From Deltaproteobacteria bacterium (GTDB taxonomy: Bacteria > Myxococcota_A > UBA9160 > SZUA-336), in assembly GCA_029261895.1 (NCBI GenBank), contig JAJDAK010000047.1:16603-80602 (forward strand): a stretch of DNA of 64,000 bases, given 5' to 3'. Below the pieces are notes generated by a model. That model worked only from the letters and a program-made list of their open reading frames with translations, ran no database searches and was not told the DNA's origin. Positions 17,209 through 26,619 of the stretch are shown piece by piece (position 1 is the stretch's first letter; every line of letters begins with the position of its first letter). Position numbers and translations under genes: made by a program.

Positions 17209-17528
17209 CGGATACTTTGGCTCAGCGTAAAGTATTTGGCGTTCTCGTTCCCAACTTCAACAGCGCTGTCGAACCCGAACTCGCTGATCTACGCCCGGAA
17301 GGTGTCAGTAATCAGACCGCGCGTTTCGAGATTGACGCGACGGTACTCCAGAATGTCGTCGATGCTGCCAAGTCACTAGTTCCTAGTGGTGTAGAGGCAT
17401 GGATTGTCGGCCTTTCAACCGAATCGTTTCCGGACGGGCTCGCGTTGCTCCAACAGGGAGCACAGAATCTGGTTGAGGAAACCGGCCTTCCGATTCACGG
17501 CTTCGGTCGTCTACTTTCAAATTATTGA
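17205..17528 (+). CDS. Half-length Asp/Glu racemase or maleate isomerase-like protein
   Basis: 107 residues corresponding to the N-terminal domain only of the maleate isomerase/arylmalonate decarboxylase family, which is normally about 240 residues with two pseudo-symmetric domains. The family start FGVLVPNFNSAVEPEL and LRPEGVSNQTAR are clear. The first catalytic Cys (usually YGCTSG) falls in VGLSTES and is missing. The ending at a normal stop, with no racemase frame following, suggests a truncated protein that may be non-catalytic. It is coupled to the SDR by a 4-base overlap and followed 13 bases later by the amidohydrolase. Confidence 0.6.
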   Translation: MTDTLAQRKVFGVLVPNFNSAVEPELADLRPEGVSNQTARFEIDATVLQNVVDAAKSLVPSGVEAWIVGLSTESFPDGLALLQQGAQNLVEETGLPIHGFGRLLSNY

Positions 17529-17541
17529 GTACATCTAAGCT

Positions 17542-19305
17542 ATGAAATTTCGACTAGTTCTGTTGGGTCTATTGGTGATCATGGGCTTGATCGCGTGGTC
17601 ACTACGCGCCCCGACGGTTAGCGACGAAACCGTCTTCATGAACGGTCAGATCCTTACGATGTCCGAACCGATGCGAGCGGAAGCGGTCCACGTTAAAGAC
17701 GGGCGGATCGTTGCAACCGGGAGCGAAGCGGATATTGCCGCAGGCGCACCCAATGCAAGTGTGATCGATCTTCGAGGTCGAACGCTGATGCCGGGCCTGA
17801 TCGAACCGCACACGCATCCCCTTGCCACCGCGATGTTGGGTGCGACGGCGGATGTCAGTGGTTTTGCTCACGACTCGAGAGCATCCGTGATGGATGCGCT
17901 CGAGGCTGCGGCATCAGGGTTTCAGCCGATGGCATGGACGGTCGCGTTTGGCTGGGATCCTGTAATGCTCGATGATCTCGATCCCCCGACCTTGGCTGAA
18001 CTCGATGCAATCGCACCGGAACGACCGTTGGTCGTGTACACGCAGATGCTTCATGACGCGTTCTTGAACTCGGCTGCGTTGGCCGCGGCAGGGATCGATC
18101 GCGATACACCCAATCCCAAGGGTGGTGAGTTCGTTCGTGACACGAGCGGTGAGCTTACGGGTGCAGTCCGAGAGGTGAACGCGATAAAGCGCGTACTGGA
18201 CGCGATCCCGGAGACGCCGAGTGGTGTCACCGAACTGTTGTTGAATCTTCAGTACGCATCGTACGCGCGTGTGGGTTACACAACGCTCGGCGTGCTGGGA
18301 CCGATGGGTCGCGCTAAGGATCCGCTCGCGATGATGGCCAGGCTGGGTTCAGATCAGCGGGTCCCGGTTCGAACCGTCGTGTACGCACTGCCAGAACAGT
18401 TGGACGCTGGGGACTGGCCGGCGGACACGGGCGATGAACTGTTTAGGCTCCGTGGCGTTAAGTTCTGGATGGATGGTTCGCCCTTCGCTGCGGGCGCTGC
18501 GCTCGCGGATCCCTACGAAGACAACACTTTCATGCGCGAAAGAATTCACGTCGCCCCCGGACATCGTGGTGCGCTCAATTATGATCCGGAGCAGTTTGAA
18601 CAGGAGTTCGAACGTTTTCATCGAGCAGGTTACCAGATTGCGGTGCATGCTCAGGGTGAACGTGCATTCGATTTGGTACTGAACGCAGCCGAGAAAGTGC
18701 TCGCCGCGTATCCCAGGCGCGATCATCGGCATCGGCTTGAACATTGCGCTTTGATGCGCGCGAGTCAGATGAAGCGAGCGTACGATTTGGGTTTTACGGT
18801 CAGTTTTTTTATCGATCATCTGCGCTTCTATGGCCATCGGCTTCCCGAAATCGTGGGCCGGGAACGAACCAAGCGCTACATGTCGATCAATACCGCGCGG
18901 CAGATTGGTCATCGCGTAACCATTCACACCGACAACCCCGCGACTCCGATCGATCCCTTTCGGGCGATGCAGACGGCGATTATGCGAACGCCCGAACGCG
19001 GAGGCGGTGCACTCGCGCCGTCAGAAAGTCTCAGCATTGAGCACACCCTCCAGGCGATGACCATTAACGCCGCTTGGCAACTCGGGATTGAAGCCGAGGT
19101 TGGATCCATTGAAGCGGGAAAGCGTGCGGACTTCACGATCGTGGATCTCAATCCCTTAGACGTCGATCCGTCGAACCTCTCTTCGATCGTGGTCGAGTCA
19201 ACGTATCGGAACGGACAACCCGTGGATACGCGAAGTTGGAACTGGCATAACCTGGCGCTGGGTCGACGCGCGCTTCAAGGCCTGCTGGGTTTAACGTCGG
19301 ACTAG
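17542..19305 (+). CDS. Amidohydrolase family 3 (YtcJ-like) protein, membrane-anchored or exported
   Basis: 587 residues. An N-terminal hydrophobic helix (LVLLGLLVIMGLIAWSL) is a signal anchor, so the enzyme probably acts outside the cytoplasm. The amidohydrolase motifs follow: LIEPHTHP (metal HxH), the late VHAQGERAFD and HRLEHC with metal His, and TDNPATPIDP with the catalytic Asp. The C-terminal EVGSIEAGKRADFTIVDLNP is standard for the superfamily. YtcJ relatives hydrolyse amides of unknown identity. It lies in a plus-strand run with the SDR and thioesterase genes. Confidence 0.85.
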   Translation: MKFRLVLLGLLVIMGLIAWSLRAPTVSDETVFMNGQILTMSEPMRAEAVHVKDGRIVATGSEADIAAGAPNASVIDLRGRTLMPGLIEPHTHPLATAMLGATADVSGFAHDSRASVMDALEAAASGFQPMAWTVAFGWDPVMLDDLDPPTLAELDAIAPERPLVVYTQMLHDAFLNSAALAAAGIDRDTPNPKGGEFVRDTSGELTGAVREVNAIKRVLDAIPETPSGVTELLLNLQYASYARVGYTTLGVLGPMGRAKDPLAMMARLGSDQRVPVRTVVYALPEQLDAGDWPADTGDELFRLRGVKFWMDGSPFAAGAALADPYEDNTFMRERIHVAPGHRGALNYDPEQFEQEFERFHRAGYQIAVHAQGERAFDLVLNAAEKVLAAYPRRDHRHRLEHCALMRASQMKRAYDLGFTVSFFIDHLRFYGHRLPEIVGRERTKRYMSINTARQIGHRVTIHTDNPATPIDPFRAMQTAIMRTPERGGGALAPSESLSIEHTLQAMTINAAWQLGIEAEVGSIEAGKRADFTIVDLNPLDVDPSNLSSIVVESTYRNGQPVDTRSWNWHNLALGRRALQGLLGLTSD

Positions 19306-19315
19306 TGAGGTCGGG

Positions 19316-19777
19316 ATGAAATCAAACGCGGAACCCAGAGATCCAAACTATGAAGCGCGATGTCGGGCGAGCTTTGACGCGCAGCGCATGATGAAGACGC
19401 TGGGTGCGGAGATCACCAAGATTGCGCCCGGCCAAGTCGAAATCGAAATGCCGTTTCAGGCGGAGTTCACCCAGCAACACGGCTATCTCCATGCCGCCGC
19501 GGTGACAGCGGTTCTCGACAACGCATGCGGTTACGCGTCTTCATCGCTGGCGCCCCCCAACGCGAGTGTGCTTACGGTTGAGTACAAAGTTAATTTGATG
19601 GCGCCTGCGGTGGGCGAGCGATGTATCGCTCGGGCGACCGTAAAGCGCTCAGGTAGAACACTTACGGTCTGTGCTGCGGATGCGTTCATGCTCAAAGATG
19701 GCGCCGAAGAGCAAGTGGCGACGATGACCGCAACCATGATGACGATATACCGCAAGGAGGTTCAGCATGACCCATGA
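19316..19777 (+). CDS. PaaI-type hotdog thioesterase
   Basis: 153 residues of hotdog fold: MPFQAEFTQQHGYLHAAAVTAVLD on the central helix carries the HG...A pattern of the PaaI/YiiD subgroup, and SVLTVEYKVNLMAPAVGE follows. Such proteins hydrolyse aryl- or acyl-CoA esters. The last 11 bases overlap the next GST gene, so the two are likely cotranslated. Confidence 0.85.
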   Translation: MKSNAEPRDPNYEARCRASFDAQRMMKTLGAEITKIAPGQVEIEMPFQAEFTQQHGYLHAAAVTAVLDNACGYASSSLAPPNASVLTVEYKVNLMAPAVGERCIARATVKRSGRTLTVCAADAFMLKDGAEEQVATMTATMMTIYRKEVQHDP

Positions 19778-20522
19778 CGCGATGGTGCTGCATCAGTTTG
19801 TAAGTTCGCATTTCAACGAAAAAGCACGTTGGGCGCTGGACTGGAAGAGACTCCCCCACACACGCGAGGACTACCTGCCGGGTCCCCACGCGGTCTTCAT
19901 TAAGAAACTTTCAGGTCAGACCAAGACTCCGGTACTTGTGATTGGCGACGAGGTGATCGCAGGTTCAGCCAACCTCATCGATGCATTGGAAACTCGATGC
20001 CCAGAAGCCAGGTTGTACCCCGAAGATCCAGAGCAGCGTGCGCGGGCACTCGCGATTCAACGTAAGTTCGATGCGGAGGTCGGCCCGGCGACACGCACGG
20101 CCATCTTCACCGTCTTCATTGAGGAGCCCGACTACCTCTGCGAAACCTTTAGTTATTCCAAGTCACGTGCGAAACAGCTGGCATATCGTGCAGCATTGCC
20201 ACTGGTTCGAGGTCAAATCGCCGTAGCGAACGGCGTGGCGGACGAAGATAATATTCGTCGTGCATTGGAGATCTCGCGTGATGCACTCGACTTCGTCGCA
20301 AAAGAAGTGGGTCCCAGCGGTCAGCTTGTGGGAGAGACTTTCAGCATTGCAGATCTTAGCTGTGCGGCGTTGCTCGCACCGCTTGTGAACCCCAAGCATC
20401 CGGACATGGCCCGACGCGAGCCCGTAACGGAGCGCATGCAAGAATTCCTTGCACAGTGGGAATCCCATCCAGGTGCACAGTGGGTACTCGAGCAGTACCG
20501 ACGGTACCGCCCGAAGGCCTAA
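19767..20522 (+). CDS. Glutathione S-transferase family protein
   Basis: 251 residues with a thioredoxin-like N-terminal domain (LHQFVSSHFNEKARWALDWK, then KTPVLVIGDEVIAGSANLI, where the cis-Pro and the glutathione-binding Ser are visible) and an all-helical C domain with GETFSIADLSCAALLAP, the usual N-capping box. It is more like the plant-lambda and bacterial DUF-type GSTs than detoxifying classes. A second, related GST is at 49027-49773. It starts inside the thioesterase gene. Confidence 0.84.
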   Translation: MTHDAMVLHQFVSSHFNEKARWALDWKRLPHTREDYLPGPHAVFIKKLSGQTKTPVLVIGDEVIAGSANLIDALETRCPEARLYPEDPEQRARALAIQRKFDAEVGPATRTAIFTVFIEEPDYLCETFSYSKSRAKQLAYRAALPLVRGQIAVANGVADEDNIRRALEISRDALDFVAKEVGPSGQLVGETFSIADLSCAALLAPLVNPKHPDMARREPVTERMQEFLAQWESHPGAQWVLEQYRRYRPKA

Positions 20523-20534
20523 AACCCCGGCGCA

Positions 20535-22235
20535 CTACATCAAAGTGTAATCGGGTCCCTCACCACCCTCGGGCGTAGTCCAGGTGATCTGTGCGTAGGG
20601 ATCTGCGACGTCGCAGGTCTTGCAATGCACACAGTTCTCATGGTGGATCAGCATTTTCTTCTTGTTGGGATTCGCGTCATCCGGAACCATTTCGTACACG
20701 GCAGCCGGACAAAAGCTTTCACAGGGGTTGCCGTATTCCTCTGTGCAGCGTGTTGCGCAAAGGTCCGTATCGGCGACCACGAGGTGATGCGGTTGATCCG
20801 CTTCGTGACGTGAGCCCGCGAAAGACACCGCCGTGACTTTGTCGAAGGTCAACTTGTTGTCGTACTCCACCTTGGTGGCGCGTTCGCGCTCTTTCGCGGT
20901 GAGTTCGGATAGCTTCTTCATATGATCATGATCAGGTTCTGCAACGATGCGACTCTTAAGGCCGCGACCACCCGTGATCATCGCGAGGGCGGTGTTAATC
21001 ATGAACGGTAGCTGTGCTGCGGGCCCGAGCCAGCGCGGCATCTTCTGTACCCACTTCCACGCAGCATGGAAGTTGCGGGACTTACGATGTTCCTTGTATG
21101 CCCAGCTCTTCTCGTAGAGTTCCTGGGCGATCTTCAATGTATCGGCTGAAAAATCTTCCTTTTCGATTCCAGCCAACAACGCTTCCGCAGCGATGATGCC
21201 ACTCTTGATCGCCATGTGAACGCCCTTGAGCTTTTCACCGTTGCAAAACGCAGCCGAATCACCGACGAGCAATGCGCCGTTCGCATATAACTTGGGCTGA
21301 CTGAACAATCCACCCACGGGCACGGTCTTCGCGCCGTACCGTACCATCTCTGCACCGTCGAGTAGGTCGCGCATGAATGGGTGCGTCTTGAAGCGCTGCA
21401 TGTTGTCGTGTGGATCGCTGTAAGGGTTCAGAGTGTCGAGACCGGTCACGTAACCGATCGAGATCATATTGTCGTCCATATCGTAGATCCACGAGCCGTT
21501 GAATTCATGCGGCTCAGCGGGCCAACCCATCGTGTGGATGACGCGACCCTTCTTATGCTTCTCGGGTTGAACACGCCAGATCTCTTTAATACCGGTCTTG
21601 TACGACTGCGGATTGGGTCCCTCGAGGTCGGGATATTTTTCAATCAATTGCTTGGTGCATGAACCACGCGTGCCCTCGCCGAGTACGACGCACTGCGCGT
21701 AGATTTCGGGACCGGCCTCAAACACACCCTTTTGTTGGCCGTTCTTATCGATGCCGCGGTCTTTGACCTGCACGCCAACGACGCGGTCACCCTCAAAAAT
21801 CAATTTATCGGCAGGGAAACCCGGATAGATTTCGATTTCGCGTTCTTCGGCTTGCTCGGCCAACCACTTTACGGTTTCGCTCAGCGAGATAATCGCGTTG
21901 CCGTGGTTCCGAAACTGTGGCGGGGTGATGGGCGCCTTGATCGCGTGCTTCGGACTGAAGAGATACATCGCGTCCCAGGTCACGTCGCTTTGAATCGGGA
22001 AGCCTTTGTCGCGGTAGTCAGGAAAGAGTTCTGCGATGCCCTTGGGATTCATCACCGCGCCGGACAGCTGGTGCTCACCGATCTCGGACGCCTTTTCAAT
22101 GACCAGCATCGCGGGTGGCTCGATGCCCTTCTCTTTGCAGAGATCCACCAACTTGATCGCGGCGGATAGTGTCGCGGGCCCGGCGCCCACGAAAAGGATG
22201 TCGACGTCTAGGCGCTCTCTCTCTACCGAACTCAT
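20535..22235 (-). CDS. Electron-transfer flavoprotein:ubiquinone oxidoreductase
   Basis: About 566 residues of the membrane-associated ETF-QO, which passes electrons from ETF (fed by acyl-CoA dehydrogenases) to quinone. The FAD fold begins FVGAGPATLSAAIKL; VLGEGTRGSC and LLVGDSAAFCN are further FAD contacts. The C-terminal ferredoxin domain has CTEEYGNPCESFCP and CVHCKTCDV for one 4Fe-4S cluster, ending PDYTLM. The ATG at 22235 is chosen for its AAGGAGG; a TTG 18 bases further upstream is in frame but less well placed. It implies fatty-acid or amino-acid oxidation, in keeping with the enoyl-CoA hydratase elsewhere in the window. Confidence 0.95.
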   Translation of the reverse strand: MSSVERERLDVDILFVGAGPATLSAAIKLVDLCKEKGIEPPAMLVIEKASEIGEHQLSGAVMNPKGIAELFPDYRDKGFPIQSDVTWDAMYLFSPKHAIKAPITPPQFRNHGNAIISLSETVKWLAEQAEEREIEIYPGFPADKLIFEGDRVVGVQVKDRGIDKNGQQKGVFEAGPEIYAQCVVLGEGTRGSCTKQLIEKYPDLEGPNPQSYKTGIKEIWRVQPEKHKKGRVIHTMGWPAEPHEFNGSWIYDMDDNMISIGYVTGLDTLNPYSDPHDNMQRFKTHPFMRDLLDGAEMVRYGAKTVPVGGLFSQPKLYANGALLVGDSAAFCNGEKLKGVHMAIKSGIIAAEALLAGIEKEDFSADTLKIAQELYEKSWAYKEHRKSRNFHAAWKWVQKMPRWLGPAAQLPFMINTALAMITGGRGLKSRIVAEPDHDHMKKLSELTAKERERATKVEYDNKLTFDKVTAVSFAGSRHEADQPHHLVVADTDLCATRCTEEYGNPCESFCPAAVYEMVPDDANPNKKKMLIHHENCVHCKTCDVADPYAQITWTTPEGGEGPDYTLM

Positions 22236-22327
22236 GAAGCCTCCTTGATGCAATCCCCGAATCTGGCCGTAGGCCCCGCATGGCGGGACCGGGGAGGGGT
22301 GGCCGAGAGATTACAACAATGACGGCT

Positions 22328-23560
22328 CTAGGAGCCAAGCCCCTCGGTAGTTTCACGACTGGGACCGGCCAAAAGTGACCGAAAAGCGAGAAAAATGCCC
22401 AGTGCGCCCAGAATGGCTATGCCCGCAAAGAGGAACGGTGCGCCTGCGCTGTAGTGTTTCATCACCCAGCCCCAAAGTAGAGGTCCCACGGCCCGGCCGG
22501 TGTGGACCATGGCCTGGCTTTGGCTCATGAATTCCCCCGCTTCATCGTCGCTGGCGACCATCGAAAATAGGCTCATGAGGGCGGGAAATCCGAGCCCGCT
22601 GCCGAGCGCCACACCGAGGCCCGCGAAAAGCAGCGGGACCAGGGAATGCACGAAATACAATGATGCAAGCGAGCCGCCAGTGAGCACCAGCCCGAGAATC
22701 AACAGGGGTATTTCACCGACGATCTTGGATAGGCGTCCTACGAGACCGCCGCCGGCGAAGCCGAGAAAGATCCCCACGTACGCGAGGAACATTCCGGTTT
22801 CCCATTCGCCCCAGCCGAAGCGATCCAACGTGTAGAGTGGAAACATGGCTTCGATCGCCGAGAAGCCCACGAAAATGTGGAAGAAGAGATAGAGATAGAT
22901 TCGCGTGCGGTTATTGTGCACGCCGATCATGATCAAGAACGGCGTGGGGATCACCACTCGAATCAGCGTTTGAAATCCGCGCGTGTCGGGTTGGGGCGAC
23001 CGAGACTCGGGAAGATACAGCGCCGCGAGCACCAGATTCAGCAGCGCGAAACCGGCGATCGCATAGAACGGGAGCGTGGCTTTGATATTGGCCAACGTGC
23101 CACCGAGCAGATTACCTAGCGCAAAGCCGACCGCGAACGCCGCAAACACCAGACCCATGCCGTGAGCACGATCTTCGCGTGGCGTCACGTCGGTCATATA
23201 CGCCTGGGCGACACCGATGCTTGCACCGAAAAAGCCGCCAAAGGCCCGTGAGAGGTAAACTTCGGTCAGCGTCTCAGACAGGGCTAAGGCGACAAAGGAG
23301 ATCGCGGTACCGAATAGACAAATCAGCATCACGGGTCGGCGGCCCACGCGGTCTGAAATCCAACCCCAGAGCGGTAGGAAGAGCACCAGGGAGAGCCCGT
23401 ACAGCGCAAGCATCAATCCGATTTCGGTTTCTGTGGCCCCGAGTTTCTGTGCGTACAGCGGCAGCACCGGAATCAGGATGCTGAAACCGACAAAGTCGAG
23501 CAGGATCGTGCCGGTGATGACCAAAATGGCCATCTTTCCGCCGCGGGTGGGGCCTCTCAA
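22328..23560 (-). CDS. Major facilitator superfamily exporter, TetA-like
   Basis: About 410 residues with 12 predicted helices in two halves. Motif A is GWISDRVGRRP after helix 2, and motif C-like GLVFAAFAVGFALG in helix 5 is typical of proton-drug antiporters of the DHA1/TetA type. The TTG at 23560 has AGGAG 9 bases upstream; the ATG at 23533 (MAILVITG) is the alternative and starts right at helix 1. Substrate unknown. The gene diverges from the unknown protein at 23660. Confidence 0.85.
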   Translation of the reverse strand: MRGPTRGGKMAILVITGTILLDFVGFSILIPVLPLYAQKLGATETEIGLMLALYGLSLVLFLPLWGWISDRVGRRPVMLICLFGTAISFVALALSETLTEVYLSRAFGGFFGASIGVAQAYMTDVTPREDRAHGMGLVFAAFAVGFALGNLLGGTLANIKATLPFYAIAGFALLNLVLAALYLPESRSPQPDTRGFQTLIRVVIPTPFLIMIGVHNNRTRIYLYLFFHIFVGFSAIEAMFPLYTLDRFGWGEWETGMFLAYVGIFLGFAGGGLVGRLSKIVGEIPLLILGLVLTGGSLASLYFVHSLVPLLFAGLGVALGSGLGFPALMSLFSMVASDDEAGEFMSQSQAMVHTGRAVGPLLWGWVMKHYSAGAPFLFAGIAILGALGIFLAFRSLLAGPSRETTEGLGS

Positions 23561-23659
23561 CGTGGATCGCTCCTGCGATGGGGTGGATCTGGATCTGTTA
23601 TCGTCATTTTCCGCGCGGGCAACACCACGCGCGCAGACTATAGGGAGAGCGACCTGCCA

Positions 23660-24604
23660 ATGGAACTACACGAACGCCGTCTGGCACAGATTGTTCGTGA
23701 CTTTATGGAAGCTTACGTCCTTGCGACCCGCATTCAGCAGGGGCTCCAGCAGGGGGATCTGCGTTTTTCGTTGATCGAGCGCTTGGTGGGCGATCGGGGA
23801 GATAGCGCGCTCTACCGGTTGAAAGAGGAAAGCCATGCGCTCTTTCGCCTGGATCAAGACCGGTCTGAGACCGACATTCAGGCGGAGCAGCTCTTCGATT
23901 TGGCCGTGGGTGCGCTCTTTCACGAGAGCATGAAATTTCGTGAGGGTTTTTATCTCACCACCTCCTACGGGCCACGCTTGGAGCGAATGATGGCCGAGGG
24001 ATCGGCGTCTGGATCCTTGGCGGAAGCTTTTCGTCGCACGATTGATGCGGGCAGCAAACGCATGCTCGAATCTTCCACCGAGGTGGGTGAACTCTTTCCC
24101 GAAACCCGGGATCAACTCCTCACGGTGTTGGGAAACCTCCCCGAGAGTGGTGCGGTAGCTCGCGGTTTGGTTGAAGACCCGGCCCGCACGGAAGCGGTAT
24201 TTATGATGCCGCTCGATCATATGCTTGAGCAGGTGTATGGGTCGGCGCAGCATGGGTATCAGTTGGCGATTGAAAACACGTTGGCCAACGGTCACTTCGC
24301 GGAGGCAGAGGTGTTACTCCAGCGAGACTCGCTCCGAGGCTCCGAGTTTGTTGAAACAGCCGCCCCTTTTGCGCAAGGCATGGCGCGTTATTACACGGGT
24401 GATGTACCGGGTGCGATGCACGCGTTGGATCGCTGGGTCGACCGTGGCGCGCCAGGAATGCCAGGCTGGCGCCACCTTGCGGGCCGTGTTTTGAATGCAA
24501 TCTCTACGAATGTAGATGATGAGCTGGACGCGTCAGTTCGGGAAGCCGCCGGTCGTCTTGGCGAGCGTTTGCCGACGAAAAATCATCCACCCGATCGTTC
24601 CTAG
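23660..24604 (+). CDS. Conserved-looking protein of unknown function
   Basis: A 314-residue soluble, helix-rich protein I do not recognise. It has no signal peptide, membrane helix or known catalytic motif. The middle has an acidic helix set (LYRLKEESHALFRLDQDRSE), and residues 200-290 read like TPR-type helix pairs (YQLAIENTLANGHFAEAEV; ARYYTGDVPGAMHALDRWV). Codon use matches its neighbours. GGGAGAG precedes the ATG by about 11 bases. Its final 72 bases overlap the 3' end of lgt on the other strand, so one of the two ends may be constrained. Confidence 0.7.
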   Translation: MELHERRLAQIVRDFMEAYVLATRIQQGLQQGDLRFSLIERLVGDRGDSALYRLKEESHALFRLDQDRSETDIQAEQLFDLAVGALFHESMKFREGFYLTTSYGPRLERMMAEGSASGSLAEAFRRTIDAGSKRMLESSTEVGELFPETRDQLLTVLGNLPESGAVARGLVEDPARTEAVFMMPLDHMLEQVYGSAQHGYQLAIENTLANGHFAEAEVLLQRDSLRGSEFVETAAPFAQGMARYYTGDVPGAMHALDRWVDRGAPGMPGWRHLAGRVLNAISTNVDDELDASVREAAGRLGERLPTKNHPPDRS

Positions 24605-25297
24605 CAGTAGGCTTGCCACGGCGACCCACTGCGCGTTGGTGAGCCCAAACGCGAGCGGCGGATTGGTTCGAAAGATCTCAATCCAAAGCCGTCCCAGCCC
24701 AGCAACCATCAAGTACTCACCGAATAGAAACGGCGATTTCCCCTGCCGCTTCCAAAGCAGGTAGCCACCGGCGAAGAGCCAAAACGTTTCGTAGAGCTGC
24801 GTTGGGTGGACTGGAACATCGATAGGGTCGATTCCAATGGGAAACGCCACCGCCCAGGCAACATCGGTAGCGTGGCCGTAGTCGTCACCGACGAGAAAGC
24901 AACCGATGCGTCCGATGCCCTGGCCCACGGCCAACATCGCGGCGCCGCAATTCAAAGTGGTAAGCAGCGGAACTTTTAGAAGTCTCGACTTGATCAGGCC
25001 GCCCATCGTGCCGCCGACGAACCCGCCGTACCACGTAAGCCCGCCGAAATTCACCACCAACTGCGTGAGGGATTGATTTGTTCCGCGTGCGAGTTGTTCG
25101 CCGACGAACCAGAACTTGGAACCCAGGACGCCGCCAATCATGCACCAGGTAAGAAGTTGCCAGGCGATATCACCCTCGATGCCTTCGCGCTCGTACGCTT
25201 TTTGCATGATCCACGCGCTGACCATAAACGCCACCGCCATCGCTACACCAAAGGTGGTGATCGGGTGGCCAAAAACTGTGAAGAGCACTGGATGCAC
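24533..25297 (-). CDS. lgt: Prolipoprotein diacylglyceryl transferase
   Basis: A 254-residue inner-membrane enzyme that attaches diacylglycerol from phosphatidylglycerol to the lipobox Cys of prolipoproteins. It has seven or so membrane helices; the family stretches are GGLTWYGGFVGG, GQGIGRIGCFLVGDDYG (the Lgt signature with its essential Arg) and VHPTQLYE. Length is a little short of E. coli Lgt. It is the last gene of a minus-strand unit; the CCA enzyme ends 2 bases before its start. Confidence 0.95.
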   Translation of the reverse strand: MHPVLFTVFGHPITTFGVAMAVAFMVSAWIMQKAYEREGIEGDIAWQLLTWCMIGGVLGSKFWFVGEQLARGTNQSLTQLVVNFGGLTWYGGFVGGTMGGLIKSRLLKVPLLTTLNCGAAMLAVGQGIGRIGCFLVGDDYGHATDVAWAVAFPIGIDPIDVPVHPTQLYETFWLFAGGYLLWKRQGKSPFLFGEYLMVAGLGRLWIEIFRTNPPLAFGLTNAQWVAVASLLLGTIGWMIFRRQTLAKTTGGFPN

Positions 25298-25299
25298 GC

Positions 25300-26610
25300 C
25301 TAAATCTCCTCATCGCGCTGAAGCTGTTGCAGCCAGATCAATAGCTTCTCAGTTTCGTTTTGGCTCGGATCTTCCAGCACGTGTCGTGTCGCGCGCTGCA
25401 GATAGCGTCCGATGATCGGCCCAGCCTCCAGCCCCAGTCTGTTGATGAGATTCTGGCCGGTGACCGCGAGCCGAAGGCCGTTCACGCCGGCGGCAGACTG
25501 GACCGCGCGAACACGAGCTTCGGCCGCCCGCCACGATTCTGGAACGTTCCGATCGACCGTTCTTGATGCGTAGTCGGCGCGGCGTAGTTCGAACAGGTCG
25601 TCCACGAGGTCCGGACCCACACGATGCAGCATGCGTCGAATGGCTCGATCGGTTTCGAGCCGTTCCGGATACAGCAGATGGTGCCGCACCAAGCGATGAA
25701 CCCGGTCGCTCTCCACTTTGGAAAGTCGCAGGCGCTGGCTCGCCTTGCCGATCCACTTTGCCGCGTACAAATCATGGCGTAGAAATGAGAAGTCTTTTCC
25801 GGTGTTGCGAAGTTTCGTATCCGGTTTTGCAACGTCATGTAGCAAAGCAGCGAGCCGGAGAATCGGTTCGCCGCGCAAGCCATTGCAAACGCGCAATGTA
25901 TGCTGGAAGACATCCTCGATGTGGTGACGATTCTGGCTGATACCAACCGTGCGCAGAAGTTCAGGTAGCAATGCTGCGATTGCACCAACCTCCTGCAGAG
26001 TCTTTAGCATCCCCGTGCAATTTTCGAAGCGGAGTATGCGGAAGAGTTCGTCGCGTTGACGTTCACCCGCTGAGCCGCGAATGCGCCAACTCTCTCGGCA
26101 CATCGCCAGTCGGGTGTTGGCGTCCATTGTGAGTTCGAGTTCATGAATCAGGCGCACGCCCCGCAGGATTCTAAGCGGGTCTGCTACAAAACCAAGTTCC
26201 GGATTTACTGCACGCAAGGTGCGAGATTTTAGATCTGCGAGGCCGCCGACCTGATCAACGATCACGCCAGCATCAAAATCGTACGCAAGCGCGTTGAGGG
26301 TGAAGTCGCGATGCTGCAGGTTTTCCGTCAGCTCCCCCGTGTCCTGCGTCGAGGTAATTTCAACCCGCGGCCGGGATTCCCGCTCGGGTATCAGCACGAT
26401 GGGAGGACGTTCACCAATCAGCACCGCGTCTGAAAAAAGTCGAGCGATTTCCGATCGCGAAGCGTTTACCAGCAAATCCAGGTCCCGCAAAGGACGACCC
26501 AGAAGCAAGTCCCGTACGGTTCCGCCCACGGCGTAGACGGACGTGCCAGCGTGTCGGATCTTATCAACGACGCGAATTGAGGCCGGGGGAAGTACGAGTT
26601 CTGGCTGCAC
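25300..26610 (-). CDS. CCA-adding tRNA nucleotidyltransferase / poly(A) polymerase family, with HD domain
   Basis: 436 residues. The nucleotidyltransferase head has YAVGGTVRDLLLGRPLRDLDLLV (the GG and DxD motifs), the strand with VEIT, and HRDFTLNALAYDF; RGVRLIHELEL is the neck motif. An HD domain follows (FQHTLRVC, then LAALLHDVAKPD). Class II tRNA nucleotidyltransferases use this architecture to build or repair the tRNA CCA end; poly(A) polymerase I is the alternative and cannot be excluded. It sits between patatin and lgt on the minus strand. Confidence 0.87.
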   Translation of the reverse strand: MQPELVLPPASIRVVDKIRHAGTSVYAVGGTVRDLLLGRPLRDLDLLVNASRSEIARLFSDAVLIGERPPIVLIPERESRPRVEITSTQDTGELTENLQHRDFTLNALAYDFDAGVIVDQVGGLADLKSRTLRAVNPELGFVADPLRILRGVRLIHELELTMDANTRLAMCRESWRIRGSAGERQRDELFRILRFENCTGMLKTLQEVGAIAALLPELLRTVGISQNRHHIEDVFQHTLRVCNGLRGEPILRLAALLHDVAKPDTKLRNTGKDFSFLRHDLYAAKWIGKASQRLRLSKVESDRVHRLVRHHLLYPERLETDRAIRRMLHRVGPDLVDDLFELRRADYASRTVDRNVPESWRAAEARVRAVQSAAGVNGLRLAVTGQNLINRLGLEAGPIIGRYLQRATRHVLEDPSQNETEKLLIWLQQLQRDEEI

Positions 26611-26619
26611 GCGTCGAGT

